From positions 1 through 10,395 of the forward strand of contig JAHEFC010000116.1 of NCBI GenBank assembly GCA_024640385.1: a stretch of 10,395 bases of DNA, in the 5' to 3' direction. The notes beneath the pieces were generated by a model that saw only the letters and a list, made by a program, of their open reading frames with translations, searched no databases and was not told the origin of the DNA. Of the stretch, positions 1 through 7,557 are shown piece by piece. This DNA is from Sphingobacteriales bacterium (lineage in GTDB: Bacteria; Bacteroidota; Bacteroidia; Chitinophagales; Chitinophagaceae). The position numbers and the translations under genes are program-made. Positions within the stretch are counted from its first letter, which is position 1. Each line of letters starts with the position of its first letter.

Positions 1-1
1 G

Positions 2-748
2 GTCGATTTCTGGTTTGAAGCCCGAAAGGCATTGGAAAAAAAGAAAAAACTTTTCTGGCTTGCGGAATGCGACCAGTGGAACAATCCCGAATACCTGGAA
101 GTGTTTGATGCGGCATATACCTGGACCTGGATGCATGCCACCCAGGAATTCAAACAACATCATAAATCCATCAGCAGCCTTTATCATGTACTTAACGGCT
201 ACAATCATTTAAAACCACAAGATTCCATCAAGGCCTGGTTCACGAGCAACCATGATGAGAACAGCTGGAATGGTACAGAATATGAAAAATACGGAGAGAT
301 GGCACTTCCATTGGCTGTGTTCTCCTGTACCTGGAATGGCATACCGTTATTGTATTCCGGCCAGGAACTACCCAACCTGAAAAGACTGGCATTTTTTGAG
401 AAAGATGAGATCGCCTGGGGGCCGGATGTCAAATTGCATGAATTCTATAAAATGCTTCTGAGTCTGAAGCGCGATCATCCGGCACTAGAGGCATCTTCGG
501 CCCAGGTGAATACACATATAGTACATATTGATCATGGAGACAAAGTGATCTGTTATTCCAGAAGGGCAGGTCACGAAGAAATTGTGGTGATGCTGAATCT
601 CTCTGAATGGCCATTGGATGTCCAGATCTTTGATCACCTCAACCTGGATGGTTATGCCAACCTGGCCCAGATCACTACCATCCGGCACCATCATCCTTAT
701 ATGGTAAGCCTTCCTTCCTGGGGCTTCGGACTCTGGCTTAAAAAATAA
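2..748 (+). CDS. GH13 alpha-amylase-family glycosidase, 3' part (5' end outside window)
   Basis: This is the C-terminal ~248 residues of a glycoside hydrolase family 13 enzyme, which acts on alpha-glucosidic bonds of starch-like glucans. The frame is open from the first complete codon at base 2, so the gene begins to the left; the TTG at 32 is internal. The visible catalytic landmarks are conserved region III (LAECD, general acid/base Glu at bases 65-67) and region IV (FTSNHDE, transition-state-stabilising Asp at 254-256). The segment GIPLLYSGQE near 337-366 is typical of the end of the TIM barrel. The nucleophile Asp of region II must lie just upstream of the window. From about base 500 the protein turns into a beta-sandwich C-terminal domain (VICYSRRAG, IVVMLNLS). 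It converges on the susCD pair. Family assignment is secure; exact specificity (amylase, maltogenic enzyme or alpha-glucosidase) and cellular location cannot be told without the N-terminus. Confidence 0.93.
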   Translation, partial: VDFWFEARKALEKKKKLFWLAECDQWNNPEYLEVFDAAYTWTWMHATQEFKQHHKSISSLYHVLNGYNHLKPQDSIKAWFTSNHDENSWNGTEYEKYGEMALPLAVFSCTWNGIPLLYSGQELPNLKRLAFFEKDEIAWGPDVKLHEFYKMLLSLKRDHPALEASSAQVNTHIVHIDHGDKVICYSRRAGHEEIVVMLNLSEWPLDVQIFDHLNLDGYANLAQITTIRHHHPYMVSLPSWGFGLWLKK

Positions 749-775
749 AGAGGTTGGCATTTCGGGCCAACCTCT
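741..775 (-). terminator. Rho-independent terminator of the susCD transcript, overlapping the amylase stop
   Basis: A perfect 10-bp stem (AGAGGTTGGC at 749-758 with GCCAACCTCT at 766-775) encloses a 7-nt loop. Read on the minus strand the hairpin is followed directly by TTATTTTTT (741-748), a good U-tract, so it best serves transcription coming from susD. On the plus strand it starts 1 nt after the amylase stop codon but is followed by AATCACTAAC, which is a poor U-tract, so termination of the amylase transcript here would be weaker. Confidence 0.8.
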
Positions 776-793
776 AATCACTAACTTATTTAT

Positions 794-841
794 CTAATGT
801 ACTAACAGGCTAACACACTAACCGGTTAGTGATCTAATCAG
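794..841. repeat. 8-bp-phased CTAAYNNN degenerate tandem repeat
   Basis: Four consecutive 8-bp units begin with CTAA at 794, 802, 810 and 818 (CTAATGTA, CTAACAGG, CTAACACA, CTAACCGG). A further in-phase unit, CTAATCAG, lies at 834-841 and overlaps the stop codon of susD. Additional CTAAT/CTAAC copies occur out of phase at 774 and 781. Its function is unknown. It lies in the 3' untranslated region of the susCD transcript, between the susD stop and the terminator. Confidence 0.6.
816..831. repeat. 16-bp perfect palindrome CACTAACC/GGTTAGTG
   Basis: CACTAACC at 816-823 is followed without spacer by its exact reverse complement at 824-831. It is embedded in the CTAAY repeat tract just past the susD stop. 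With no spacer it suits a dimeric DNA-binding protein or a cruciform better than an RNA terminator hairpin. Chance origin from the repeat units is possible. Confidence 0.45.
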
Positions 842-2433
842 TATCCTTCATTCTGCGTATAGTTTGCATTCTGCTGTACTTCTACTAACGGGATAGGCCA
901 AACGAATTTGAAGTTGGAGTATGGGATCGCGGGGGTGGAGAGATCTAAAGTAACTCCGCCCGCACAGTTGAACCAGGCAGCATCAGTTTCTCCTGAAGCC
1001 ACCTTGGCGGGTATTCCTCCTCCTGTTATTGGCGCGAAGTCAGGATCTTTGGCCAAACGATGGAGGTCACCCCAGCGTTTTCCTTCGGCCAGGAATTCTA
1101 TCCTCCTTTCAAATAGTATGGCTGAGATCAGGGCCTTCTTGTCTGCAAAACTTGCTGCAGTAAACTGGTCCGCCGGGGTCAACACAGACCGGTTACGAAC
1201 GGCGTTCAGTAAAGCCAGTGCGCGGCTGGAAACTCCCGATGCAGTTCTGGCTTCAGCTTCTGCCAGTGTCAGCAACACTTCAGCATAACGGATCAAAGGG
1301 GCAGCATCACTGAGTGTGGATTGTTCCCTGTATTTGTTGGTGAAAACAGCATCAGGATATACGCGTGCCAGTATGGAAGTTCTTCTGAGATCAGAACAGA
1401 GCCATTTTGGATTGCTCCATATGATAGGACTGATCCTCACCAGTCCACGGCCATTAAGTTCAGGATCACTGTACATGCTGGCCAATGCGCCATTCACATC
1501 CGGGTTATCTGTTGGCGCATTTTTGATGGAGAACATGCTCTCGTCGGATGTGTTGTTGGCAAATGGTCCGTCAGGAGAAGCGGTGAGCTGCCAGCCTCCT
1601 ATGGCACTTGTGAAAGGTGCCGATGTGGAAACGATCTTATTGCCTTCCGTGATCACCCCGGCCCAATCTCCTTTATGCATTTTTACACGCATTTTTAAAG
1701 CAATCGCAGCTGCTTTTGAAACACGGTATGTTTTAAGGGAACCAGTGCCAGTCAGGTTTGTTTCTGCAAAATCCAGGTCTTCCAGGATCCTGTTGTAGAC
1801 CACAGATACAGGGAAATCAGAACGTTTCTGTTCACGTGCCTTTTCAGCAGTAGCTTCACTGTTGACTCCGAAATCCCGATAGATCACACCGGGCTTGCTG
1901 CCGTTACCATCGTTATAGGGGCGTGCAAAATGTAATACCAGTTCGTGATGGGCCATGGCGCGGAGCATCCGGCACTCAGCTATGAATTCATTTCCTTTTG
2001 AAGCAGATATAATATTATTTGAAACAGCTCCCGTAACACCTTCTATCACCAGGTTTGCTTTGTTGATCAGTGAATAAAGGGTCTGGAACATATAACCGTT
2101 ATTATTGGTTACGTTATTATAGATCCCTTCATAGGTGATCAGGTAGAATCCCGCATTGTTCGCCATGTCTTCACCCCTCATGTCCCCCTGTTCAATACTT
2201 GCGGCACCAAAAGGATAGCCTCGCACCTGGCCTCCAGCGTAGAAGCCGGACTGTGCAGCGTCATATACACCGGTAACAGACAAAGTGATTTTAGCTTCAT
2301 CCGCAAATGCAGATTGATCGGAAAAGGAGGAATAAGGCTGCAGGTCAAGTACTTTCTTTTCGCAACTGCTCATCATGAACAGGAGCACCGTGATCAGCGG
2401 CAGTATTTTATATTTGAAGAATTTGACTTTCAT
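838..2433 (-). CDS. SusD/RagB-family outer-membrane nutrient-binding lipoprotein
   Basis: This is a 531-residue surface lipoprotein that caps a SusC channel and captures substrate. It starts with a lipoprotein signal: basic N-terminus, hydrophobic stretch at residues 10-20, lipobox MSSC with the acylated Cys at 24. The SusD-like N-terminal helical domain follows, and the C-terminal SusD domain carries family hallmarks: RYAEVLLTLAEAEA (382-395), LLNAVRNRS (408-416), FERRIEFLAEGKRWGDLHRL (441-460) and the closing VWPIP...NYTQNEGY. Its length is normal for the family. The ATG lies only 39 bp after the susC stop, so the two genes form one transcript, with a terminator beyond the 3' end. The start has no Shine-Dalgarno sequence, as is usual in this phylum. 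The binding residues are too variable in this family to predict the ligand; the convergent amylase hints at alpha-glucans but does not prove it. Confidence 0.95.
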   Translation of the reverse strand: MKVKFFKYKILPLITVLLFMMSSCEKKVLDLQPYSSFSDQSAFADEAKITLSVTGVYDAAQSGFYAGGQVRGYPFGAASIEQGDMRGEDMANNAGFYLITYEGIYNNVTNNNGYMFQTLYSLINKANLVIEGVTGAVSNNIISASKGNEFIAECRMLRAMAHHELVLHFARPYNDGNGSKPGVIYRDFGVNSEATAEKAREQKRSDFPVSVVYNRILEDLDFAETNLTGTGSLKTYRVSKAAAIALKMRVKMHKGDWAGVITEGNKIVSTSAPFTSAIGGWQLTASPDGPFANNTSDESMFSIKNAPTDNPDVNGALASMYSDPELNGRGLVRISPIIWSNPKWLCSDLRRTSILARVYPDAVFTNKYREQSTLSDAAPLIRYAEVLLTLAEAEARTASGVSSRALALLNAVRNRSVLTPADQFTAASFADKKALISAILFERRIEFLAEGKRWGDLHRLAKDPDFAPITGGGIPAKVASGETDAAWFNCAGGVTLDLSTPAIPYSNFKFVWPIPLVEVQQNANYTQNEGY

Positions 2434-2472
2434 ATATCAAAGATTTTATTGATGATTGATTGAAGTGATTAA

Positions 2473-5400
2473 TTACAGTCCAAGATTAAATCCAAAAGAG
2501 AAAATGGTCGGTTTTGGAACCGTACTGTTATCAATACCTTCCTCAGTGATATTTTCAGGATCTATGCCGGAATAGTTGGAAAAGAGCAGCAGGTTCTGCC
2601 CCTGCACAAAAACGCGAAATGATTTTATACCCACCTTATTCTTGCCCACTTTTACATTATAACCCAACTGGATATTATCCAGCCTTGCATAGTTTCCACT
2701 TTCAACAAATCTTGAATTGGTATTATTCAGGAGATTGGTGAAATCGTCCCTGCCGTACCATAATTTAGGAACGTCAGTGACATCCCCGGGTTTCTGCCAA
2801 CGCTTCAATATGTCTTTCCCGTTATTCAGAAAATACTGGGTCATCAGGGCATCCTGTTTGGTCACATTGAAGATCTTATTGCCTCCGGAAAACCGCCATA
2901 ACATATCCAGTGTAAATCCTTTGTATCGGAATGTGTTGCTGAATCCTGCATACCAGGTAGGAACTGTGCTTCCCAGTATTCTCCTGTCTTCATCTGCCAG
3001 GGTGGTTGCATTACCAAGAGCCGGATCACCGGGTTTCACCACTTCAAAATATTCGGTGGATTCGATATCTCCCTGGATGAGTGATCCGCTTGCGGTGTTA
3101 TACATGGGATTTCCATTTCCGCTGTTAACGCCCGCGAACTGATAACCGTATAACGCGTTGATCGGCTGGCCAACCCTCAGGATATTATAACCATTGATCA
3201 CATCCTGGTTGAGGTAGAGCGATTTCACTTCGTTCTTTACATTGGTATAGTTCAGGTTTACATCCCAGGAGAAATCTTTATTGGTAATGATGTTTCCGCT
3301 GAGCCCGAACTCTATGCCGGTGTTCTGCATATCACCAATGTTCCTGTTGATTGAATTTCCGGGTACACCAAATGAAACGGGAAGGGGTGCAGCGAGCACA
3401 AGACCGTTGTTCTTATTCTGGAACCAGTCAAAACTGAAATTGAGTCGGTTTTTCAGGAATGTCAAGTCTATGCCGAAGTCAAGTTTTTCGTTGGTCTCCC
3501 AGGTAAGTCCGGGGTTGCCAACCACTGACACCGCAATACCGTTGATGGAACCGTAAGGTGCTGAGCCGTATTGGCTGAGGTAGGGGAATAATCCACCGGC
3601 GATCTTGTCGTTACCCACCTTGGCCCAGGATGCCCGGATCTTTGCATCATTGAAAAATTCAAGAGCCTTGATGTTTTTCCAGAAATCTTCGTTGGAGATC
3701 CTCCATCCAGCCGATACGCCCGGGAAATTGCCGAAGCGATATTCAGGTGCGAATTTGGATAGACCATCTCTCCGGAATGTAAGCTGCAAAAAATACTTAT
3801 TGTTGTAATCATAGTTCGCCCTGGCAAAATAGGATAGGAAGCCCGGGCCCTCACTATAATCGCCACCACTATATTGTGTGGTATAACTTCCGGTGATCAG
3901 GTTTTGCTGGATGAAAAACAGATCTGATACCCCTGAGCCCTGACCATTGAAACTGTTGAAAGTTTCTTTTTGCACTTCAGTGCCCAGGGTCAGACCCAGG
4001 CTATGTTTGTCAAATGTTTTGTTGGCGTTTATATAATTCTGCCAGACCCAACGGGTATTGTTCAGATTTTGATTAAATACATATCCTCCAACTGATCTGC
4101 CGTCGCCATGCCTGCTGTCCCATGATTGAAAATCCACCCCGGTATAATAATCCAGACCGAGCTTGGAGGTGAATGTCAGCCAGCTTACAGGTTTGATGTC
4201 AAATGCCAGGTTGTTGAGAATGCGATGTTTGATGGAATTGTGTTTATTGTATGCCAGTATGAATGCGATATTGGAATAGTTATTTTCGATGGGACGGAGG
4301 TTGGCATCCTGGCCCAGTGCCGATCCGTCTTCCAGGATATTATAACCCCCGAATTGGGTAAGTGCAGGGTCTTTTACCCTTACATTGGGTAATGATCTGA
4401 TAGCAGCCGCGATGGTGCCGGAGGTTCCATTGGCAACATTATTCTGGTCATTATCTTCTGTTCTCGAAATGGTCAGGTTATTAGATATCGTAAGCCAGTT
4501 ATTTACTTTTTGCTGCAGGTTTGCACGTAATGCATAGCGTTTTACGTTGTTTGTGGTCACCATACCATCCTGGTTCGCATAATTCAGTGAAAAGAAATAA
4601 GAGGTTTTATCAGATCCCCCGTCGATACTCAGATTATGTATCTGGGAGGCTGCATTATTGTTGAATATTTCAGATTGCCAGTCGGTATTTGTTTTCTCAC
4701 TGTTCAGGAATGCCTGGGCGTCTTGTCCGGCGTTTATTAATTTCTCGTTGGCTATGGTTACAAATTCTTCAGCATTCAACAGGTCAAATTTTTTCTGTGG
4801 ATTTGAGAATCCGAATACCGCACTGTAATTCACATTTGACCTCCCGCTGCGTCCTTTCTTTGTAGTGATCATCAATACGCCATTAGCAGCCCTGGAACCA
4901 TAGATGGCCGAAGCAGAACCGTCTTTCAGTACTTCGATGGATTCTATGTCTGCCGGATTGATATCTGAGAGTGCATTAGTTGTTGCAATACTGGAAAAGC
5001 CACCATCAACAATAGGTACACCATCCAGCACTATGAGTGGGCCCCTGCCTCCACTGATGGAGTTCACACCGCGTATCCGTATGCGGGGGGCTTCATTCAC
5101 CAGGCCGGATGTAGTAGTCACCTGCAAACCTGCGGTTCGGCCCCCCAACTGCCGATCGATACTGGGTGTAACAAGGCTGGCAATGGGTTTTGGATCGATT
5201 TTACCAATGGCGGAAGTGACCGATTTCTTTTTCTGAACACCGAATCCCACTACCACGATCTCGGAAATGGCCCTTTCCTGGGTGGTCATGGCCACATTAA
5301 GATCGGTGGCCTTATTCAGTGAAACGGTTTGTGAAGCGTGGTTAACCGAAGAAAACTCAAGTGTTTTTGTACTGGCAGGAACTTTCAGGGAAAATGTTCC

Positions 5401-5571
5401 ATCTGCAGCGCTGACGGTACCAATACTAGTACCTGGTACCGAAATGGATACCCCTGCCAGCGGTGTTCCGTCTTTCTCATCGGTTACTTTGCCACTGATG
5501 GTCTTTTCCTGGGCGGAAATCTGCAGGAAACAGAATAGCAATGCCACCAGGGTAAATAGCAATTTTTTCAT
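2473..5571 (-). CDS. SusC/RagA-family TonB-dependent outer-membrane transporter
   Basis: This is a 1032-residue TonB-linked barrel that imports the substrate delivered by its SusD partner. The ATG at 5571 is chosen because it opens a classic Sec signal peptide (MKKLLFTLVALLFCFLQISA, cleavage expected before Gln21). The frame stays open upstream, but the next ATG (5754) lies in the loop of the neighbouring gene's terminator. Domains: a carboxypeptidase-regulatory-like beta-sandwich at about 23-100 (KTISGKVTDEKDGTPLAGVS), a TonB-box-like EIVVVGFGVQKK at 104-115, a plug at about 115-240 with IRIRGVNS and IVLDGVPI, the SusC signature IESIEVLKDGSASAIYGSRAA (209-229), then the 22-strand barrel region ending FSFGFNLGL. 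It has no STN domain before the regulatory-like domain, so it is unlikely to signal to an anti-sigma factor. It is the first gene of the susC-susD pair. No regulator lies beside it in the window. Confidence 0.96.
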   Translation of the reverse strand: MKKLLFTLVALLFCFLQISAQEKTISGKVTDEKDGTPLAGVSISVPGTSIGTVSAADGTFSLKVPASTKTLEFSSVNHASQTVSLNKATDLNVAMTTQERAISEIVVVGFGVQKKKSVTSAIGKIDPKPIASLVTPSIDRQLGGRTAGLQVTTTSGLVNEAPRIRIRGVNSISGGRGPLIVLDGVPIVDGGFSSIATTNALSDINPADIESIEVLKDGSASAIYGSRAANGVLMITTKKGRSGRSNVNYSAVFGFSNPQKKFDLLNAEEFVTIANEKLINAGQDAQAFLNSEKTNTDWQSEIFNNNAASQIHNLSIDGGSDKTSYFFSLNYANQDGMVTTNNVKRYALRANLQQKVNNWLTISNNLTISRTEDNDQNNVANGTSGTIAAAIRSLPNVRVKDPALTQFGGYNILEDGSALGQDANLRPIENNYSNIAFILAYNKHNSIKHRILNNLAFDIKPVSWLTFTSKLGLDYYTGVDFQSWDSRHGDGRSVGGYVFNQNLNNTRWVWQNYINANKTFDKHSLGLTLGTEVQKETFNSFNGQGSGVSDLFFIQQNLITGSYTTQYSGGDYSEGPGFLSYFARANYDYNNKYFLQLTFRRDGLSKFAPEYRFGNFPGVSAGWRISNEDFWKNIKALEFFNDAKIRASWAKVGNDKIAGGLFPYLSQYGSAPYGSINGIAVSVVGNPGLTWETNEKLDFGIDLTFLKNRLNFSFDWFQNKNNGLVLAAPLPVSFGVPGNSINRNIGDMQNTGIEFGLSGNIITNKDFSWDVNLNYTNVKNEVKSLYLNQDVINGYNILRVGQPINALYGYQFAGVNSGNGNPMYNTASGSLIQGDIESTEYFEVVKPGDPALGNATTLADEDRRILGSTVPTWYAGFSNTFRYKGFTLDMLWRFSGGNKIFNVTKQDALMTQYFLNNGKDILKRWQKPGDVTDVPKLWYGRDDFTNLLNNTNSRFVESGNYARLDNIQLGYNVKVGKNKVGIKSFRVFVQGQNLLLFSNYSGIDPENITEEGIDNSTVPKPTIFSFGFNLGL

Positions 5572-5737
5572 GTGTTTGAGTTTTGGTCTTCGCGTTCGAT
5601 TATTTATGAATAGGTGCAACAGAATTGCAAAGGGTAGGGAGCTACGGTAAGGCAATGATAAGAATAATACGGCTGAAGTTATAGTGGAGAATTGTGTTGA
5701 ACCGGCCGATAAAGGAAGTTTTGAACCTTTTGTCAAT

Positions 5738-5765
5738 AAAAAAAGGCCGGACATGCCGGCCTTTT
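5738..5765 (-). terminator. Rho-independent terminator of the HtrA-type protease gene
   Basis: On the minus strand, 20 nt past the protease stop codon, a GC-rich stem (GGCCGG at 5745-5750 with CCGGCC at 5756-5761, extended by A:T pairs to 10 bp) closes a 5-nt loop. It is followed by seven T (5744-5738). It should end the protease transcript ahead of susC, so the susC promoter must lie within roughly 5572-5740. Confidence 0.9.
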
Positions 5766-5785
5766 GTCGATTGTTTGACCAAATA

Positions 5786-7276
5786 TTATTTCTGTTCGAT
5801 TACATAGCTGTAAGCTCCGTCGTATCCGGGATAGAGACCATCCAGTACCAACCTTCCGGAACTCCGCTGCATGATATTTGCCAGATCGTCAATGCTTTTG
5901 ACTTCCTGGCCGTTAGCCTTAATGATGATAAAGCCATCGCGCATCCTGGTTTGGGCGTCGATAAGTCCGTTCTCTTTAATTCGTTTAACCACTACGCCAC
6001 CGTTGAATCCATATTGCTTGGCTTTGCTGGCGGGGAGTGTTTCGAATTCAGCACCAAGTGATTCGGCTGCCTGTGTTTTGACAATGCCATATGATCCTGA
6101 ACTGTTTTTCAGGGTGATATTTGAATTGTATTCCTTTCCTTCGCGCTGATAGGTGAGGGAGATCTTATCACCGGGTTTGTAGCCGGCAACCTGCTCAACC
6201 ATTTCACTTCCTGACACTACGCGTACCCCGTTGATCTTGGTGATATAGTCTCCTTCTTTCAATCCGGAATTTGCAGCTGCACCATCTTTCGCTACTTCTC
6301 TTACATATACACCAATGCCTTCCTTGAACCCGATCTTATCTTTTTCAGAATCAGGAACATTGTCTGGCAGATATGAAACGCCCAGGTAAGCCCGTTGTAC
6401 AGTTCCGTATTGAAGCAGGTCATTGATGATCTTCTTTACGATATTCACCGGTATGGCATATGAATATCCAGCATAAGCACCCGTTGGGGAAGCGATTGCA
6501 GAAACAATACCCACCAGTTCTCCCGAGGTGTTCACCAGTGCACCGCCACTGTTTCCCTGGTTCACCGCGGCATCGGTTTGGATGAATGATTCTATCGGTG
6601 TATTGCTCCTTCGGGCATTCAGTCCGAGCGTTCTTGACTTTGCACTTACAATACCTGCCGTTACCGTTGTTTCAAGGTTAAGCGGGTAACCTACCGCAAG
6701 TACCCATTGACCGATCTTCACCAGGTCTGAGTTTCCATAAAGAATAAATGGAAGGCCTTTCTCTTCGATCTTCAGCATAGCAAGGTCTGAACTAGGGTCA
6801 GTGCCGATAAGCTTTGCCGTATAAGTTTTCTTGTTACTGAGCGTTACCTTGATCTCGCTGGCCTCATCGATCACATGGTTATTGGTAACGATATATCCAT
6901 CATCAGAAACGATCACACCTGAACCACTGGCACGCTGAGGAACATTGCGCATGTTCGGTCCTCCGAAGAAATCGTCGAAATCATCTCCAAATAAATCGGC
7001 AAAAGGACTGCGTTTCTGGCTTCCTGCAGTATTGCTGATCACCGTGGTGATATGAACTACTGCGGGTACGGCAGATTGTGATGCCTTGGTGAAATCTGCC
7101 ATGGCTTCGCCCGGGGTGCTGTTGCTGTCAAAGAGTCCGGCATAATTCGCAGGGATCCTGGTAGTTTCAGCCTGAAGAGACCTGGGTTTACCACTGAAAT
7201 GGCTGTACGCGAACATAGTGCCAACGGTAGTTGAGGCACTAAGCAAAACGACGGCTAGAATCTGTTTTATTTTCAT
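5786..7276 (-). CDS. HtrA/Deg (Do-family) periplasmic serine protease
   Basis: This is a 496-residue protease of the DegP/DegQ type, which degrades or refolds damaged envelope proteins. The ATG at 7276 is preferred; an in-frame TTG eight codons upstream (7300) would precede the signal sequence with polar residues. Residues 5-24 form one hydrophobic helix without a clear AxA cleavage site, so it may remain membrane-anchored. The trypsin-like domain spans about 65-290 and its triad is intact: His134 (TNNHVID), Asp164 (SSDLAML) and Ser243 (GNSGGA). Two PDZ domains follow: about 297-391 (LGVSYL start, GLKEGDYITKINGV core) and about 408-495 (GGVVVKRI, MRDGFIIIKANGQEV). Before the triad, residues 90-107 are rich in Phe, Asp and Gly, in the place of the LA loop that controls oligomerisation in DegP/Q. 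It is transcribed alone: promoter-like site upstream, strong terminator downstream. DegP versus DegQ cannot be separated by eye, so no symbol is given. Confidence 0.95.
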   Translation of the reverse strand: MKIKQILAVVLLSASTTVGTMFAYSHFSGKPRSLQAETTRIPANYAGLFDSNSTPGEAMADFTKASQSAVPAVVHITTVISNTAGSQKRSPFADLFGDDFDDFFGGPNMRNVPQRASGSGVIVSDDGYIVTNNHVIDEASEIKVTLSNKKTYTAKLIGTDPSSDLAMLKIEEKGLPFILYGNSDLVKIGQWVLAVGYPLNLETTVTAGIVSAKSRTLGLNARRSNTPIESFIQTDAAVNQGNSGGALVNTSGELVGIVSAIASPTGAYAGYSYAIPVNIVKKIINDLLQYGTVQRAYLGVSYLPDNVPDSEKDKIGFKEGIGVYVREVAKDGAAANSGLKEGDYITKINGVRVVSGSEMVEQVAGYKPGDKISLTYQREGKEYNSNITLKNSSGSYGIVKTQAAESLGAEFETLPASKAKQYGFNGGVVVKRIKENGLIDAQTRMRDGFIIIKANGQEVKSIDDLANIMQRSSGRLVLDGLYPGYDGAYSYVIEQK

Positions 7277-7311
7277 GTTGAAACTTTGAATTTTAATCAA
7301 TTTTAGATAGT

Positions 7312-7343
7312 CAAATTATGTGCCTATCCTCCTGCAAAACAAA
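7312..7343 (-). promoter_or_regulatory. Probable Bacteroidota-type promoter of the protease gene
   Basis: On the minus strand TTTG (7343-7340) is followed after 21 nt by TAATTTG (7318-7312). This matches the Bacteroidota pattern TTTG-N19-21-TAnnTTTG except that one of the two unspecified bases in the -7 box is missing. It would give a 5' untranslated leader of about 30 nt before the ATG at 7276. It is a pattern match only. Confidence 0.4.
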
Positions 7344-7410
7344 CGAACCTGACTCAATTTCAGTTTACCTCCCGGCCCATTTAACTAAAAATTAGTAAGA
7401 GCTTCGTAGG

Positions 7411-7459
7411 CAGGTTACAGGTTACAGGTTGCAGGTTACAGGTTGCAGGTTACAGGTTG
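7411..7459 (+). repeat. Seven tandem copies of a 7-bp unit CAGGTTR (left arm of inverted pair)
   Basis: Seven perfect 7-bp units, CAGGTTA or CAGGTTG, run without interruption in the order A A G A G A G. A partial CA follows at 7460-7461. The only variation is the last base of each unit. The tract lies between the protease promoter and the 3' end of the acyl-CoA reductase gene. Units 3-6 (7425-7452) are the exact reverse complement of the second block at 7511-7538. Confidence 0.95.
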
Positions 7460-7510
7460 CATAGTTTGAATTTTCTATGATGTTCAAGTAAGTTATCCTT
7501 TTTTTCACTG

Positions 7511-7542
7511 TAACCTGCAACCTGTAACCTGCAACCTGCAAC
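7511..7542 (-). repeat. Four tandem copies of the same 7-bp unit in inverse orientation (right arm)
   Basis: TAACCTG, CAACCTG, TAACCTG and CAACCTG (7511-7538), then a partial CAAC, are reverse complements of the units at 7411-7459. With CAG/CTG at 7453-7455 and 7508-7510 the two blocks can form an uninterrupted 31-bp stem around a 52-nt AT-rich loop (7456-7507). Because units repeat, 14-bp-shifted pairings are also possible. It begins 15 nt past the reductase stop codon on the minus strand. Neither strand has a proper U-tract right after the stem, so it is not a standard terminator. Confidence 0.95.
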
Positions 7543-7557
7543 AACGGGCTGCCAATT

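Noticed and set aside
908..1798. Long plus-strand open frames opposite susD (908-1288 and 1316-1798)
   Set aside because: They lie opposite a clear SusD gene, show no recognisable domain, and are explained by the codon use of the real strand.
5628..5636. Possible -7 box for susC (TACCCTTTG on the minus strand) and a TTGACA further upstream (5736-5731)
   Set aside because: The -7 candidate has three bases between TA and TTTG and no TTTG at the right distance; the TTGACA has only a poor -10 partner (TTTATC). The susC promoter remains unassigned.
5572..5754. N-terminal extension of SusC by 61 codons to an ATG at 5754
   Set aside because: The upstream ATG lies in the loop of the protease terminator, and the extension would bury an excellent Sec signal peptide that starts at 5571.
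7384..7396. Small palindrome ACTAA-AAA-TTAGT upstream of the protease promoter
   Set aside because: Five-bp AT-rich arms are expected by chance in this sequence; no second copy supports an operator.
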